Of a DNA stretch of 64,000 nt, positions 45,818 to 55,257 are shown piece by piece. The notes under the pieces were generated by a model. It ran no database searches. It had not been told where the DNA came from and saw nothing but the letters and a program-made list of their open reading frames with translations. The translations under genes were made by a program, and so were the position numbers. The stretch's first letter is position 1. Each line of letters starts with the position of its first letter. This DNA comes from Poindextera sp963719975 (GTDB lineage Bacteria; Pseudomonadota; Alphaproteobacteria; Caulobacterales; Caulobacteraceae): positions 62,001 to 126,000 of the forward strand of contig CAVRED010000009.1 in NCBI GenBank assembly GCA_963719975.1, given 5' to 3'.

Positions 45818-46726
45818 CTAGCGCAGGGCCGCTGTCGAACTGTTCTGCGCCACGTGCTGCGGCGCGCCTGCGGCGGGCGCCGCCGGCGAGGCGGGGGTTG
45901 CGGGAGCGGCCGGGGCCGAGGACGCCGCCGCGGCGGGCGGGGCCTTCTTGGCCACCCAGGCGTCGAAGTCCTGCTGGCTCACGACCTTGATCTCGATCGG
46001 CATGAAGGCGTGGTTCACGCCGCAGAGCTGGTCGCACTGGCCGTAGTAGGTGCCGATCTTGTCGGCGCGGAACCAGGTGGCGTTCACCCGACCCGGCACG
46101 GCGTCCATCTTCAGGCCGAACGCCGGCACCCCGAAGTCATGGATGACATCGGCTCCGGTCACCAGCACGCGGACCGTCTTGCCGACCGGAACCACCATCG
46201 GGTTGTTCACCCCGAGCAGGTACGGCTCGCCGGCGGCCTTGGCGGCGGCCTCGTCCAGGTAGTTGGACGTGTACTCGTCGATCTTCTGGTCGGGGTAGGT
46301 ATAGCCCCAGTACCACTGGTAGCCGGTCGCCTTCACCGTCAGGTCGGGCCTTGGCATGTCGGCGTAGGCGAACAAGAGCTTGAACGAGAAGATGGCGATG
46401 AAGGTCAGGATCAGGACCGGCATCGCGGTCCAGATGATCTCGATCGTTGTGTTGTGGCTCCAGCGCGCCGGCGTCGGATTGGCGCGCTTGTTGAAGCGGA
46501 TGATGCAGATCGAAAGCAGGACGAGGATCAGGAGCGCGATCGCGGTGATGATCGGCATCAGGATCCAGTTGTGGAAGGTGATCGCCTGCTGTTTCAGGAT
46601 CGATCCGGCCGGCTGCAGGCCAACGCCGCCGGGGGTCGGCTGACCCAGAAGATCAGCGGCCTGGGCCGCCGCCGCGCCCGCGAGCGCCGCCAGCCCCACG
46701 CCCGCCGCACTCAAGAGCTTCCGCAT
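45818..46726 (-). CDS. ctaC: Cytochrome c oxidase subunit II
   Basis: 302 residues, intact. Signal peptide RKLLSAAGVGLAALAGAAAA, two transmembrane helices (MPIITAIALLILVLLSICII, IIWTAMPVLILTFIAIFSFK), then the CuA cupredoxin domain: ATGYQWYWGYTYPD, HDFGVPAFGLKMDAVPGR and YYGQCDQLCGVNHAFMPIEI with the Cys-x3-Cys-x3-His-x2-Met copper ligands. An Ala/Pro-rich tail ends it. First gene of the cluster. Confidence 0.97.
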   Translation of the reverse strand: MRKLLSAAGVGLAALAGAAAAQAADLLGQPTPGGVGLQPAGSILKQQAITFHNWILMPIITAIALLILVLLSICIIRFNKRANPTPARWSHNTTIEIIWTAMPVLILTFIAIFSFKLLFAYADMPRPDLTVKATGYQWYWGYTYPDQKIDEYTSNYLDEAAAKAAGEPYLLGVNNPMVVPVGKTVRVLVTGADVIHDFGVPAFGLKMDAVPGRVNATWFRADKIGTYYGQCDQLCGVNHAFMPIEIKVVSQQDFDAWVAKKAPPAAAASSAPAAPATPASPAAPAAGAPQHVAQNSSTAALR

Positions 46727-46936
46727 CCAAACGCCGCCCAATGTGTTCAAGCCCTCGCTTCCGTAAGGTCGAGCCCGGCCTGCCCGCCCGGGACCAGGGC
46801 CGCCCCCTTTGAGGGGGTGCATACGCGGTCTGTCCCAGATTGCCAAGACGCGGGCGGAGCCGTTGCCTGCGAAGGTTTCGCAACTGACCTGGCTCGCCTA
46901 TCTTGTGGGCCTGACCCTTCCGAAAATGAGCTTTGC
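46727..46936. other. Divergent intergenic region between ctaC and tldD
   Basis: 210 bases carrying both promoters by position. The only clear structure is CCCCC-TTTGA-GGGGG at 46803-46817. I see no convincing hexamers or regulator boxes. Confidence 0.4.
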
Positions 46937-48369
46937 ATGACCGCTCCCGTTCAAGCGCCCTCGATCCTCGAAGCCTCCGGCGTCGACGCGCGCCGCGCCC
47001 ACGACATCCTCGGGCAAGCCTTGTCAGGGGCCGATGACGGCGAGCTGTTCGTCGAACGATCCGAGTCGGAAGCCTTCGTCTGGGACGACGGGCGGCTGAA
47101 GTCGGCCAGCTATGATTCGACCGAGGGCTTTGGACTGCGCGTCGTGGCCGAGGAGACCGCGGGCTACGCCCATGCGGCCGAGATCTCGGAAGCGGCGATA
47201 CGTCGCGCCGCCAACTCGGCCGCGCTGGCCAAGCGCGGTTACGCCGGCGAAGCCGCCGAGGGGCCCCGCGCCACCAACGCGAAACTCTACGGCGACGACG
47301 ACCCCCTCGCCTCGCCGGCCTTCTCCGATAAGGTTGCGCCTGCTGACCGAGATCGACGCCTTCGCCCGCGTCGCGCGACCCCCGGGTGAAGCAGGTGACG
47401 GTCCAGCTGACCGGCGAGCGGCGCATCGTCGAGATCCTGCGCGCCGACGGCAAGCTGTTGCGCGACATCCGCCCGCTGGTGCGCCTCGGTCTTTCGGTCA
47501 CCGTCGAGCGCGACGGCCGCCGGGAGAACGGGTTCGCGCCGGCCGGCGGCCGCGCCGGCTTCGAGGCCTGGATCACGCCGGACCGCTGGCACGAACAGGT
47601 GGACGAGGCGCTGAGACGCGCATTGGTCAACCTCGACGCCATCGCCTGCCCCGCCGGCGAGATGGACGTGGTCATGGGGCCGGGATGGAACGGCGTCTTG
47701 TTGCACGAAGCGGTCGGCCACGGGCTCGAGGGCGACTTTGTCCGCAAGGGCACCAGCGCGTTTTCGAACCGCGTCGGCGAGCGGGTGGCCTCGCCCGGCG
47801 TCACCGTCTTCGACGACGGCACGATCTACGGACGCCGCGGATCGCTGACCATCGACGACGAAGGCACGCCGTCGGAGCGCACCATCCTGATCGAGGACGG
47901 GATCCTGGTCGGCTACATGCACGACCGGATGAGCGCGCGGCTGATGCGGCTGAAACCGACCGGCAACGGGCGACGGCAGTCCTTCGCCCACATGCCGATG
48001 ACGCGGATGACCAACACCGGAATGATGAACGGCACGATCCCGCGCGAGGAGATGATCGCCTCGGTCAAGCGCGGGCTCTACTGCGCCTCAATGGGCGACG
48101 GGCAGGTCGACATCACCAACGGCAAGTTCGTGTTCCAGTGCACCGAGGCCTACCTGATCGAGGACGGCAAGGTCACGACGCCGGTCAAGGGCGCGACGCT
48201 GATCGGCGACGGGCCCTCGGCGCTGACCCGAGTGAGCATGGTCGGCGACGACTTCGCCTACGACACCGGCACCGGCTTCTGCGGCAAGTCCGGCCAGACG
48301 GTGCCGGTCGGCGTCGCCCAGCCTTCGCTGAAGATCACCGGCCTCACCGTCGGCGGAACCGCGGTCTGA
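46937..48369 (+). CDS. tldD: Metalloprotease TldD (two frame breaks)
   Basis: ~476 residues. Zn peptidase that works with TldE/PmbA on modified peptides and antitoxins. ADDGELFVERSESEAFVWDD, STEGFGLRVVAEETAGYAHA, GWNGVLLHEAVGHGLEGDFV (HExxxH zinc motif), KGTSAFSNRVGERVASPGVT, MTRMTNTGMMNGTIPREEMI and FCGKSGQTVPVGVAQPSLKI. An extra T near 47336 and an extra C near 47383 break the frame between FSDKV, RLLTEIDAFARVAR and DPRVKQVTVQL. Divergent from ctaC; a neighbouring position seen in alphaproteobacteria. Confidence 0.93.
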
Positions 48370-49049
48370 GCGAGCAGCATCCCCTCGATCGGCCGGTCTG
48401 GGCCGCGCTGACCACGCGCCAGGCGCACCTGGCGCAGGGCGATCGCCGCGCGCTGCGCATGCAGCCGCCCTTCGGCCTCTTCGCCGCGGCGGCGGACGAA
48501 TCGCCCGAGAGCCAGGATGCGCTCGCCGCGCTGTGTCCCAGCGATGGCGCCATCGCCCTCGTCGAGACGTTCGAGGCGCCGCCGCCGCCGGGGCTCAGGG
48601 TCATCGACCGCGGGGTCTGCGTGCAGATGCTGGCCGATGCGATCCCGCCGGGCGAGACGGACATCGCCTTCACCCCTCTTGGCGCCGCCGACGCCAGCGA
48701 GATGGTGGCGCTCGCCTCGCTGACGCGCCCAGGCCCGTTCTTCGAGCGCACCCACGAGCTCGGCGGTTTCATCGGCGTGCGCGTGGATGGACGGCTCGCG
48801 GCGATGGCCGGCGAGCGGATGAAGCTCCCCGGCTTCACGGAGGTGAGCGGCGTCTGCGTGCACCCGGACTTCCGCGGGGCGGGCCATGCCCGAGAGCTGT
48901 CGCGGCTGGTCGCCAGCCGCATCATCGCCCGCGGCGAGACGCCCTTCCTGCACGCCTTCCACGACAACACGCCAGCCATCACGCTGTACGAGGCGCTGGG
49001 CTTCCGGTTGCGGACCATGGTGCAGCTGACCGTGCTGGCAAGACTGTAG
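48366..49049 (+). CDS. GNAT acetyltransferase (FR47-like), CTG start suspected
   Basis: ~227 residues. The N-terminal region (EQHPLDRPVWAALTTRQAHL) and the C-terminal acetyl-CoA site (VSGVCVHPDFRGAGHARELS, HAFHDNTPAITLYEALGFRL) are typical of this two-lobed group. The conserved N-terminus starts exactly at CTG 48366, which overlaps the tldD TGA (CTGA); the first ATG is at 48459 and would lose ~31 conserved residues. Substrate unknown. Confidence 0.82.
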   Translation: MSEQHPLDRPVWAALTTRQAHLAQGDRRALRMQPPFGLFAAAADESPESQDALAALCPSDGAIALVETFEAPPPPGLRVIDRGVCVQMLADAIPPGETDIAFTPLGAADASEMVALASLTRPGPFFERTHELGGFIGVRVDGRLAAMAGERMKLPGFTEVSGVCVHPDFRGAGHARELSRLVASRIIARGETPFLHAFHDNTPAITLYEALGFRLRTMVQLTVLARL

Positions 49050-49110
49050 CCGCTCGCCGATCCGCCGGTCTAAGAACGGGCCCTTGGCCGCCCACGGGGA
49101 GGCGCCTCCC

Positions 49111-50088
49111 ATGACCGACGCTGCGTGTGACTGTGGCCGCATCGACGTCCACGCCCACTTCCTGCCCGAGGTCTATGCCGAGGCCTTGTCGCGGGCGGGG
49201 CTCCGCACGCTCGACGGCGGCTTTCCCGTCCCGGCGTGGAGCGCGAGCGCCGCGATCGAGATGATGGACCGCCAGCACATCGCGACGGCGATGATTTCGC
49301 TCTCGTCGCCCTCGGCGCACTTCCTTGCGCCCGCCGAAAGGCCGCAGCTCCTGCGGCAGGTGAACGAGGCGGGAGCGGCCCTGGTCGGCGCCCATCCTGG
49401 TCGGTTCGGCTATTTCGCCAGCCTGCCGCTCCCGGACGTGGCCGCCTCGCTGCAAGCTTTGAACCACGCGTTCGACGGCCTTGGAGTCGACGGCGTGGTG
49501 CTGATGACCAACGCCGACGGGCAGTACCTCGGCTCGCCGGCGTTCGCCCCGATCTTCGCCGAGCTGAACCGGCGCAAGGCCACGGTCTTCCTGCACCCGA
49601 CCAGCCCCGCGTGCTTCGAGGCCGTCGCGCTCGGCCGGCCGGCGCCATTGCTCGAGTTCCCGCTCGACACCACGCGGACCATTGTCGACCTGCTCTATTC
49701 GCGAACGCTCCAAAGCAACCCGGACATCAAGGTGATCGTGCCGCATGGCGGCGCGGCGTTGCCGGCGTTGGTCGCCCGCATCGCGGCCTTCGCCAACGTC
49801 CCGTTCATCGAGCCGCGCCCTTCAACCGAAGCCGAGGTGTTCGAGACGCTGGAGCGGCTCTACTACGACCTCGCCCTCTCGACCCATCCCGCGCCGCTGG
49901 CGGCGCTTCGGCGGCTCGCCCCGGTCAGCCAGATTCTGTTCGGCAGCGACTGGCCCTTCACGCCCGAGGCGGGCGTGGCGCGAAACATTCGCCTGCTCGA
50001 GCAGGAGAACGCGCTGAGCGAGGCGGACGCCAAGGCTATCGCCCGCGAAAACGCCGAGCGCATATTCCCCCGCCTGATGCGTCGCTAG
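49111..50088 (+). CDS. Amidohydrolase 2 family (ACMSD-like) metal-dependent protein
   Basis: 325 residues, intact. TIM-barrel amidohydrolase: GRIDVHAHFLPEVYAEALSR (HxH metal site), RFGYFASLPLPDVAASLQAL, TVFLHPTSPACFEAV (metal histidine), IKVIVPHGGAALPALVARIA and ILFGSDWPFTPEAG (metal aspartate). Closest in pattern to aminocarboxymuconate-semialdehyde decarboxylase and related non-oxidative decarboxylases or hydrolases. Followed after 29 bases by an alpha/beta hydrolase, likely one operon. Confidence 0.88.
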   Translation: MTDAACDCGRIDVHAHFLPEVYAEALSRAGLRTLDGGFPVPAWSASAAIEMMDRQHIATAMISLSSPSAHFLAPAERPQLLRQVNEAGAALVGAHPGRFGYFASLPLPDVAASLQALNHAFDGLGVDGVVLMTNADGQYLGSPAFAPIFAELNRRKATVFLHPTSPACFEAVALGRPAPLLEFPLDTTRTIVDLLYSRTLQSNPDIKVIVPHGGAALPALVARIAAFANVPFIEPRPSTEAEVFETLERLYYDLALSTHPAPLAALRRLAPVSQILFGSDWPFTPEAGVARNIRLLEQENALSEADAKAIARENAERIFPRLMRR

Positions 50089-50117
50089 GCGGCGGCAACC
50101 CCAATCGGAGCTAGCAG

Positions 50118-51059
50118 ATGGTCGGCCGGTACGGTCCCCACAATCCCGACGAAACCTACGTATCGCACGGCTATCCCGAGCAGTTGTTCGACACCGGCGA
50201 GCTTAAGATGAACTACGCGACCGCCGGCGATGCGGCCAAACCCGCGCTGCTCCTCATCCCTGGCCAGACCGAGAGCTGGTGGGGCTACGAGGCGGCGATG
50301 GACATCCTGAAGGACAGCTTCCAGGTGTTCGCCGTCGACCTGCGCGGTCAGGGCCGGTCCGGCCGCACGCCGGGGCGCTATACCCTGGACAACATGGGCG
50401 CCGACCTCGTGCGCTTCGCCCAGGGCGTGATCGGGCGCGAGACGATCGTGAGCGGGCTCTCGTCGGGCGGGGTGCTTTCGGCCTGGCTGTCGGCCTACGC
50501 GCCCGCGGGGCTGGTCCGCGGCGCGCACTACGAGGACCCGCCTGTCTTCTCGTCGGAGATCAGCCCGGCGTGCGGACCCTCGATCCGGCAGGCGATCGGG
50601 CCGGTGTTCGCGCTCTACAGCAAGTACCTGGGCGACCAGTGGAGCATCGGCGACTGGGCGGGGCTGAAGGCCAACGCGGCCGCCGAACTGCCCGGCTGGC
50701 TGGCCGGCATCGCTGCGCAGTTTGGCGACGAGCCGAGGCAAACCATCAAGGAATACGACCCGGAATGGGCGCGAGCCTTCTGGACCGGAACGGTCGCGGC
50801 CAGCTGCGACCACGCGCGGATGTTGGCGGCGGTCAAGGTTCCGGTGCTCTTCACTCATCACTTCCGGCGGGTCGACGAGGCCACCGGGCTCTTGATGGGC
50901 GCATCGTCCGACATCCAGGCGCAGCGCGCGCGGGAGCTGGTCGAGGCGGCGGGCCAGCCCTTCGACTACCAGTCCTTCCCCGCCATGGGGCACTCCATGC
51001 ACGGCCAGGACCCGGCGCTGTTCGCCAAGACGCTCACCGAGTGGGCGCTCAAGCTCTAG
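50118..51059 (+). CDS. Alpha/beta hydrolase
   Basis: 313 residues, intact. ALLLIPGQTESWWGYEAAMD (oxyanion region), VFAVDLRGQGRSGRTPGRYT, TIVSGLSSGGVLSAWLSAYA (nucleophile serine in GLSSGG) and FPAMGHSMHGQDPALFAKTL (catalytic histidine). No specific substrate visible; probably acts with the upstream amidohydrolase. TAG at 51057-51059 lies in a CTAG shared with the convergent transporter gene. Confidence 0.88.
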   Translation: MVGRYGPHNPDETYVSHGYPEQLFDTGELKMNYATAGDAAKPALLLIPGQTESWWGYEAAMDILKDSFQVFAVDLRGQGRSGRTPGRYTLDNMGADLVRFAQGVIGRETIVSGLSSGGVLSAWLSAYAPAGLVRGAHYEDPPVFSSEISPACGPSIRQAIGPVFALYSKYLGDQWSIGDWAGLKANAAAELPGWLAGIAAQFGDEPRQTIKEYDPEWARAFWTGTVAASCDHARMLAAVKVPVLFTHHFRRVDEATGLLMGASSDIQAQRARELVEAAGQPFDYQSFPAMGHSMHGQDPALFAKTLTEWALKL

Positions 51060-52870
51060 GCGATCGGGTGGGCGGACTGGCGGTCGCCGTCGACCTCCGG
51101 CTGCGGATGCATCTCGTTGACGCCGTGCGCCCACTGCTTGAGCCATGGGCTGAGGATAAGCAGCACGACGCCCGCGGCGGCGCCCCAGCAGCCGATCACC
51201 AGGAAGGTGTGGCTGTAGGTGGCGAGCGCCTTGGCCGGATTCAGCACCTGGCCGCCGACGGTCTCGGCCGCGGTCAGCTGGGCGATGCGGCCCGCCAGCC
51301 ACTGGGCCGCCGAGGAGGCGAGGAACCAGACGGCCATCAGGGTTGAGATCATGCGCAGCGGCGCGAGCTTGGTCATCTCCGAAAGGCCGACCGGGCTGAG
51401 GCAGAGCTCGCCGGTCGTGTGGAACAGGTAGGCCAGGGCCAGGAAGACGACGGGTACGCGGAACGCGCCGTTGGCATAGTGGGCGCCCCAGACCAGCACG
51501 AAGAAGCCGACGCCGACCTGGATCAGGCCGAGTCCGAACTTGGCCGCCGGGTTGGGGTCTCGTTTTCGCCGGCCAAGCATCGCCCAAAGCCAGGCGAACA
51601 CTGGCGCGAGGATCAGAATGAAGCCGGCGTTGAAGGTCTGGGTCTGAGCCGGGGTAATGGTCCAAAAGCCCGCGTTGGGGAGGGCCGTGTTGCGTTCGGC
51701 GAACTGGCTGAGCGAGGTGCCGGCTTGTTCGAACAGCGTGAAGAAGACGATCGAGGCGACGATCAGCACCAGCGCCAGCATCAGCCGCTCGCGCGCGACC
51801 TTGCCGACGCGGCTCATCTCGAAGGCGAGGTAGCCCAGCGCGGCGACCCAGCCGACGAGCAGCAGCCAGCCCATGAGCGCATATTGCTGGACGAGCAGCC
51901 AGACGAGGCCGACGCCGGCCAGCGCCGCGAGGTAGAGGCTCCACTCCAGCGACAGCGGCCCGGCGACGCGCCTGGCCAGCGCCGCCGGGTTCGGCGGCTC
52001 GCCCCTGCCCTCGAGCCTCGGTTTGTTGAGCACGAAGACGAGGTAGCCGGCCAGCATGCCGAAGCCGGCGAGCCCGAAGCCCGCGTACCAGCCGATCGAC
52101 TGGCCCACCGCGCCGCAGACCGCCGAGGCCCAGACCGCGCCGAGATTGATGCCGTAGTAGTAGAGGGTGAAACCGGGATCGCGCCTGGGGTCGCCCTGCT
52201 CGTACAGCTGGCCGACGATCGAGGAGATGTTCGCCTTGAGGAACCCCACGCCCATGATGATCAGAGCTAGCGCCAGGTAGAGGGTGTCGACGAAGCCCTG
52301 ATGGCGTGTCTGGCTCTCGGCGTACTGGCCCTTGGGCAGGACCTGGGGCAGCGGGGCGCCGGCCGGCAGGCCCTGGATCGCCAGCCCGCCGTCCGGAGCG
52401 GCCGTGACCGCGTAGCAGCCGGCGGCCACCTCGAGGCAGACCTTGCGGTCGTCCATCCGCCCATCCAGCCGATAGGCGTAGGTCGCGCCGTGGTAGGTCA
52501 GCGCCTCGGTCGCGGGCGGGCCTTCCAGCGCCATGGTGAAGTGGCCGGCGACCAGCAGCAGCGCGCCGAACGCGATCGCCTTGCGGCTGCCGAGATACCG
52601 GTCCGCCAGGTAGCCGCCGACCAGCGGCACCAGATAGACCAGCGTCGTGTAGGACGCGTACTGCGCCTGCGCCCTCTCGTCGCCGAACAGGAAGTGCTCG
52701 GTGAGATAGTAGATCAGGAGGCTGCGCATCCCGTAGTAGGAGAAGCGCTCCCACATCTCGGCGAAGAAGAGGACGGCCAGCCCGCGCGGATGGCGGCGCA
52801 GCTGCAGGAAGACCGGGACGCCGGTCAGCGCGGTGATGATGGCGACCGCGACGACGACCACGTTGATCAT
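51056..52870 (-). CDS. POT/PTR2-family peptide:H+ symporter
   Basis: 604 residues, intact, ~14 transmembrane helices. FFAEMWERFSYYGMRSLLIY holds the ExxERFxYYG proton/peptide motif; LVGGYLADRYLGSRKAIAFG and YYGINLGAVWASAVCGAVGQ are PTR2 signatures; GELCLSPVGLSEMTKLAPLR is the C-terminal one. An insertion between helices 3-5 of ~80 residues (EALTYHGATYAYRLDGRMDD and following) looks like a periplasmic loop. Imports di- or tripeptides. Confidence 0.92.
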   Translation of the reverse strand: MINVVVVAVAIITALTGVPVFLQLRRHPRGLAVLFFAEMWERFSYYGMRSLLIYYLTEHFLFGDERAQAQYASYTTLVYLVPLVGGYLADRYLGSRKAIAFGALLLVAGHFTMALEGPPATEALTYHGATYAYRLDGRMDDRKVCLEVAAGCYAVTAAPDGGLAIQGLPAGAPLPQVLPKGQYAESQTRHQGFVDTLYLALALIIMGVGFLKANISSIVGQLYEQGDPRRDPGFTLYYYGINLGAVWASAVCGAVGQSIGWYAGFGLAGFGMLAGYLVFVLNKPRLEGRGEPPNPAALARRVAGPLSLEWSLYLAALAGVGLVWLLVQQYALMGWLLLVGWVAALGYLAFEMSRVGKVARERLMLALVLIVASIVFFTLFEQAGTSLSQFAERNTALPNAGFWTITPAQTQTFNAGFILILAPVFAWLWAMLGRRKRDPNPAAKFGLGLIQVGVGFFVLVWGAHYANGAFRVPVVFLALAYLFHTTGELCLSPVGLSEMTKLAPLRMISTLMAVWFLASSAAQWLAGRIAQLTAAETVGGQVLNPAKALATYSHTFLVIGCWGAAAGVVLLILSPWLKQWAHGVNEMHPQPEVDGDRQSAHPIA

Positions 52871-53006
52871 GCGAACGCCCCCACCGACCGCCGCGCGCGC
52901 GGCGAAGTGATCATGCGCCGCCTGCTTTCACAAGGCGCGGGCTTGCCAGCGCCGCCGCGCGGACCCAGCTTGAGAGCTACTTGAGCGATTTCGAGGAGCC
53001 GACGCC

Positions 53007-53486
53007 ATGCCGGAGATGAAGCTGCCGGGGCCTGATCACCCGATCACCATCGCCTACAATCCGAAGCGGGTGCAGGTCGAGTACAACGGCCATGTGATCG
53101 CCGACACGCGCCGGGCGCTGGTGTTGCAGGAGGCGGGCTACAAGCCGGTGAACTACCTGCCGCGCGAAGACGTCGACATGAGCTTCCTCACGCGCACCGA
53201 GCGGCAGACCTACTGCCCTTACAAAGGCCAGGCGTCCTACTACACGGTCCTGATGGACGGCGCGTTCGCCGAAGACGCGGTCTGGACCTACGAGGACCCC
53301 TACCCCGCCATGGCGCAGATCAAGGACCGCCTGGCCTTCTACCCGAACAAGGTCACGGTCCGGGAGATCGACGTCGGCGACATCGCGGGCGCCGTCCGCG
53401 ACGCCATCCTGCACACCGATGACGGCGCCGGCTCCAGCCAGCGCGACCGCTGGCCCGCGACGGAAAAGAACCCCGACGCGGGGTGA
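53007..53486 (+). CDS. DUF427 family protein
   Basis: 159 residues, intact. ITIAYNPKRVQVEYNGHVIA, PVNYLPREDVDMSFLTRTER, QTYCPYKGQASYYTV and AVWTYEDPYPAMAQIKDRLA, FYPNKVTV are the family's blocks. A beta-tent fold of unknown function. Single gene, divergent from the POT transporter. Confidence 0.88.
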   Translation: MPEMKLPGPDHPITIAYNPKRVQVEYNGHVIADTRRALVLQEAGYKPVNYLPREDVDMSFLTRTERQTYCPYKGQASYYTVLMDGAFAEDAVWTYEDPYPAMAQIKDRLAFYPNKVTVREIDVGDIAGAVRDAILHTDDGAGSSQRDRWPATEKNPDAG

Positions 53487-53630
53487 GTCCGATCGAGTTG
53501 AGGATAGGACACCTTACTGGCCTCGTGTCCGCGCGCCGCGATCGAAGCGGCGCAAGCTGAACCGAGAGGCCGCCCTCCCACCTTGCTCTCCTCGCCTGCG
53601 AGCAGGTGAAGATATATTATCGGCGATCAG

Positions 53631-53644
53631 TTGATCTGGATCAA
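53631..53644. promoter_or_regulatory. FNR/FixK-type binding site upstream of the monooxygenase
   Basis: TTGATCTGGATCAA matches the FNR/FixK consensus TTGAT-N4-ATCAA exactly. Its centre is ~67 bases before the ATG at 53705; a class II activator site would place the transcript start near 53679, leaving ~26 bases with an AAGGGA ribosome site. The A/T-rich GATATATTAT lies at 53611-53620. No other box is seen in this 218-base gap. Confidence 0.6.
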
Positions 53645-53704
53645 AGCCGCGGGGGTTGGCGTGCGGCGACACTGGCGGCGACGCATCGGAAGGGAATTGG
53701 GCAC

Positions 53705-55247
53705 ATGACTGCAGTCCAGGTGAAACCGGCGCAGGTCGCCGTCGAGCACTTCGACGTGCTGATCGTGGGGGCTGGGATCTCGGGGGTCGGCGGCGCCTAC
53801 CACCTGACCAAGCAACGGCCGGGGACCACGTTCGTGGTGCTGGAAGCGCTTGAGAGCTTTGGCGGCACCTGGCTCACGCACAAATACCCGGGCATCCGCT
53901 CCGACTCCGACCTCTACACCTTCGGCTACAAGTTCAAGCCCTGGATCGGCCCGCCCATCGCCACGGCCGACGAGATCCTGAGCTACATGGGCGAGGTGAT
54001 CGAGGACAACGACCTCGCCCGCCACATCCGCTACCACCACCGCATCAAGAGCGCCCGCTGGTCGAGCGCGGACAACCTCTGGACCATCGAGGCGGAGCGC
54101 ACGGACACCGGCGAGAGCGTGCTGTTCACGGCCGGGTTCCTCTGGATGTGCCAGGGCTACTACCGGCAGTCCGAGGGCTACACGCCGAAGTGGGACGGGC
54201 ATGGCGGACTTCAAGGGCCGCATCGTGCATCCGCAGACCTGGCCCGAGGACCTCGACTACAAGGGCAAGCGCGTCGTCCTCATCGGCTCCGGCGCGACCG
54301 CGGCGACGCTCGCCCCGGCCATCGCCGGCGACTGCGAGCACGTGACCGTGCTGCAGCGTTCGCCGACCTACTTCATCCCCGGCCGCAACCAGAACGACCT
54401 CGCCGACAGCCTGCGCCAGCTCGGCATCGACGAGACGTGGATCCACGAGATCGTGCGCCGCCGCATCCTGTTCGACCAGCGGGCCTTCACCGAGCGCGCG
54501 CGGCAGGAGCCGGACGCGGTGAAGAAGGAGCTGCTGGGAGCGGTCTCGGCCTTCCTGCCGCAAGACGTGGTCGAAAAACACTTCACGCCGACCTACCGGC
54601 CCTGGCGCCAGCGCATCGCGTTCGTCCCGGATGGCGACATCTTCCAGGGCATCAAGGCCGGCAAGGCCTCGATGGTCACCGACGAGATCGACCGCTTCGT
54701 TGAGAAGGGGATCCTGCTGAAGTCGGGCGAGGTGCTGGAAGCCGACATCATCATCACCGCGACGGGGTTCAACCTGAACGCCCTCGGCGACATGGACTTC
54801 GTGATCGACGGCAAGCCGCTCGTCTTCTCCGACTGCGTCACCTACCGCGGCATGATGTTCACCGGCATCCCGAACATGGTCTGGGTGTTCGGCTACTTCA
54901 GGGCCAGCTGGACGCTGCGGTCCGACCTGATCGCCGACTTCGTCTGCCGCCTGCTCGGGCACATGCAGAAGAAGGGCAAGAAGCGGGTCGAGGTGACGCT
55001 GCGGCCCGAAGACGCGGATATGCCGCTCGGGACCTGGATGGACCCGGAGGACTTCAATCCCGGCTACCTGATGCGCGGCATGCATTTGCTGCCCAAGCGC
55101 GGCGACAAGCGCGAGTGGCGGCACACCCAGGACTATTGGGCGGAGAAAGACGAGATCCCCGCCCTCGACCTCGACGGCCCCGAGTTCGTCTACGACGGCG
55201 CCGCCGTGAAGGCCGAGGCGGAGACAGTAACCCTGGCCCCCGCTTAA
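53705..55247 (+). CDS. Baeyer-Villiger-type flavin monooxygenase (one frame break)
   Basis: ~513 residues. FDVLIVGAGISGVGGAYHLT (FAD Rossmann), ESFGGTWLTHKYPGIRSDSD, LYTFGYKFKPW, then after one extra C near 54200 ADFKGRIVHPQTWPEDLDYK, which fits the type I BVMO fingerprint FxGxxxHxxxWP, and GKRVVLIGSGATAATLAPAI (NADPH Rossmann). C-terminal ITATGFNLNALGDMDFVIDG. Oxygenates a ketone or heteroatom using NADPH and O2; substrate unknown. An FNR-type box lies upstream. Confidence 0.9.
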
Positions 55248-55257
55248 GAAGGGGCAA

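Noticed and set aside
45789..46037. Upstream extension of ctaD
   Set aside because: Open frame only because it overlaps ctaC in another frame; subunit I homologues begin near the chosen ATG.
46803..46817. CCCCC-TTTGA-GGGGG as a terminator
   Set aside because: It sits between two divergent genes, upstream of both starts, so there is no transcript for it to end.
53507..53530. GGACAC-N12-GTGTCC after the DUF427 gene as a terminator
   Set aside because: Only a 6-bp stem with a 12-base loop and no T-run; too weak to report as a feature.
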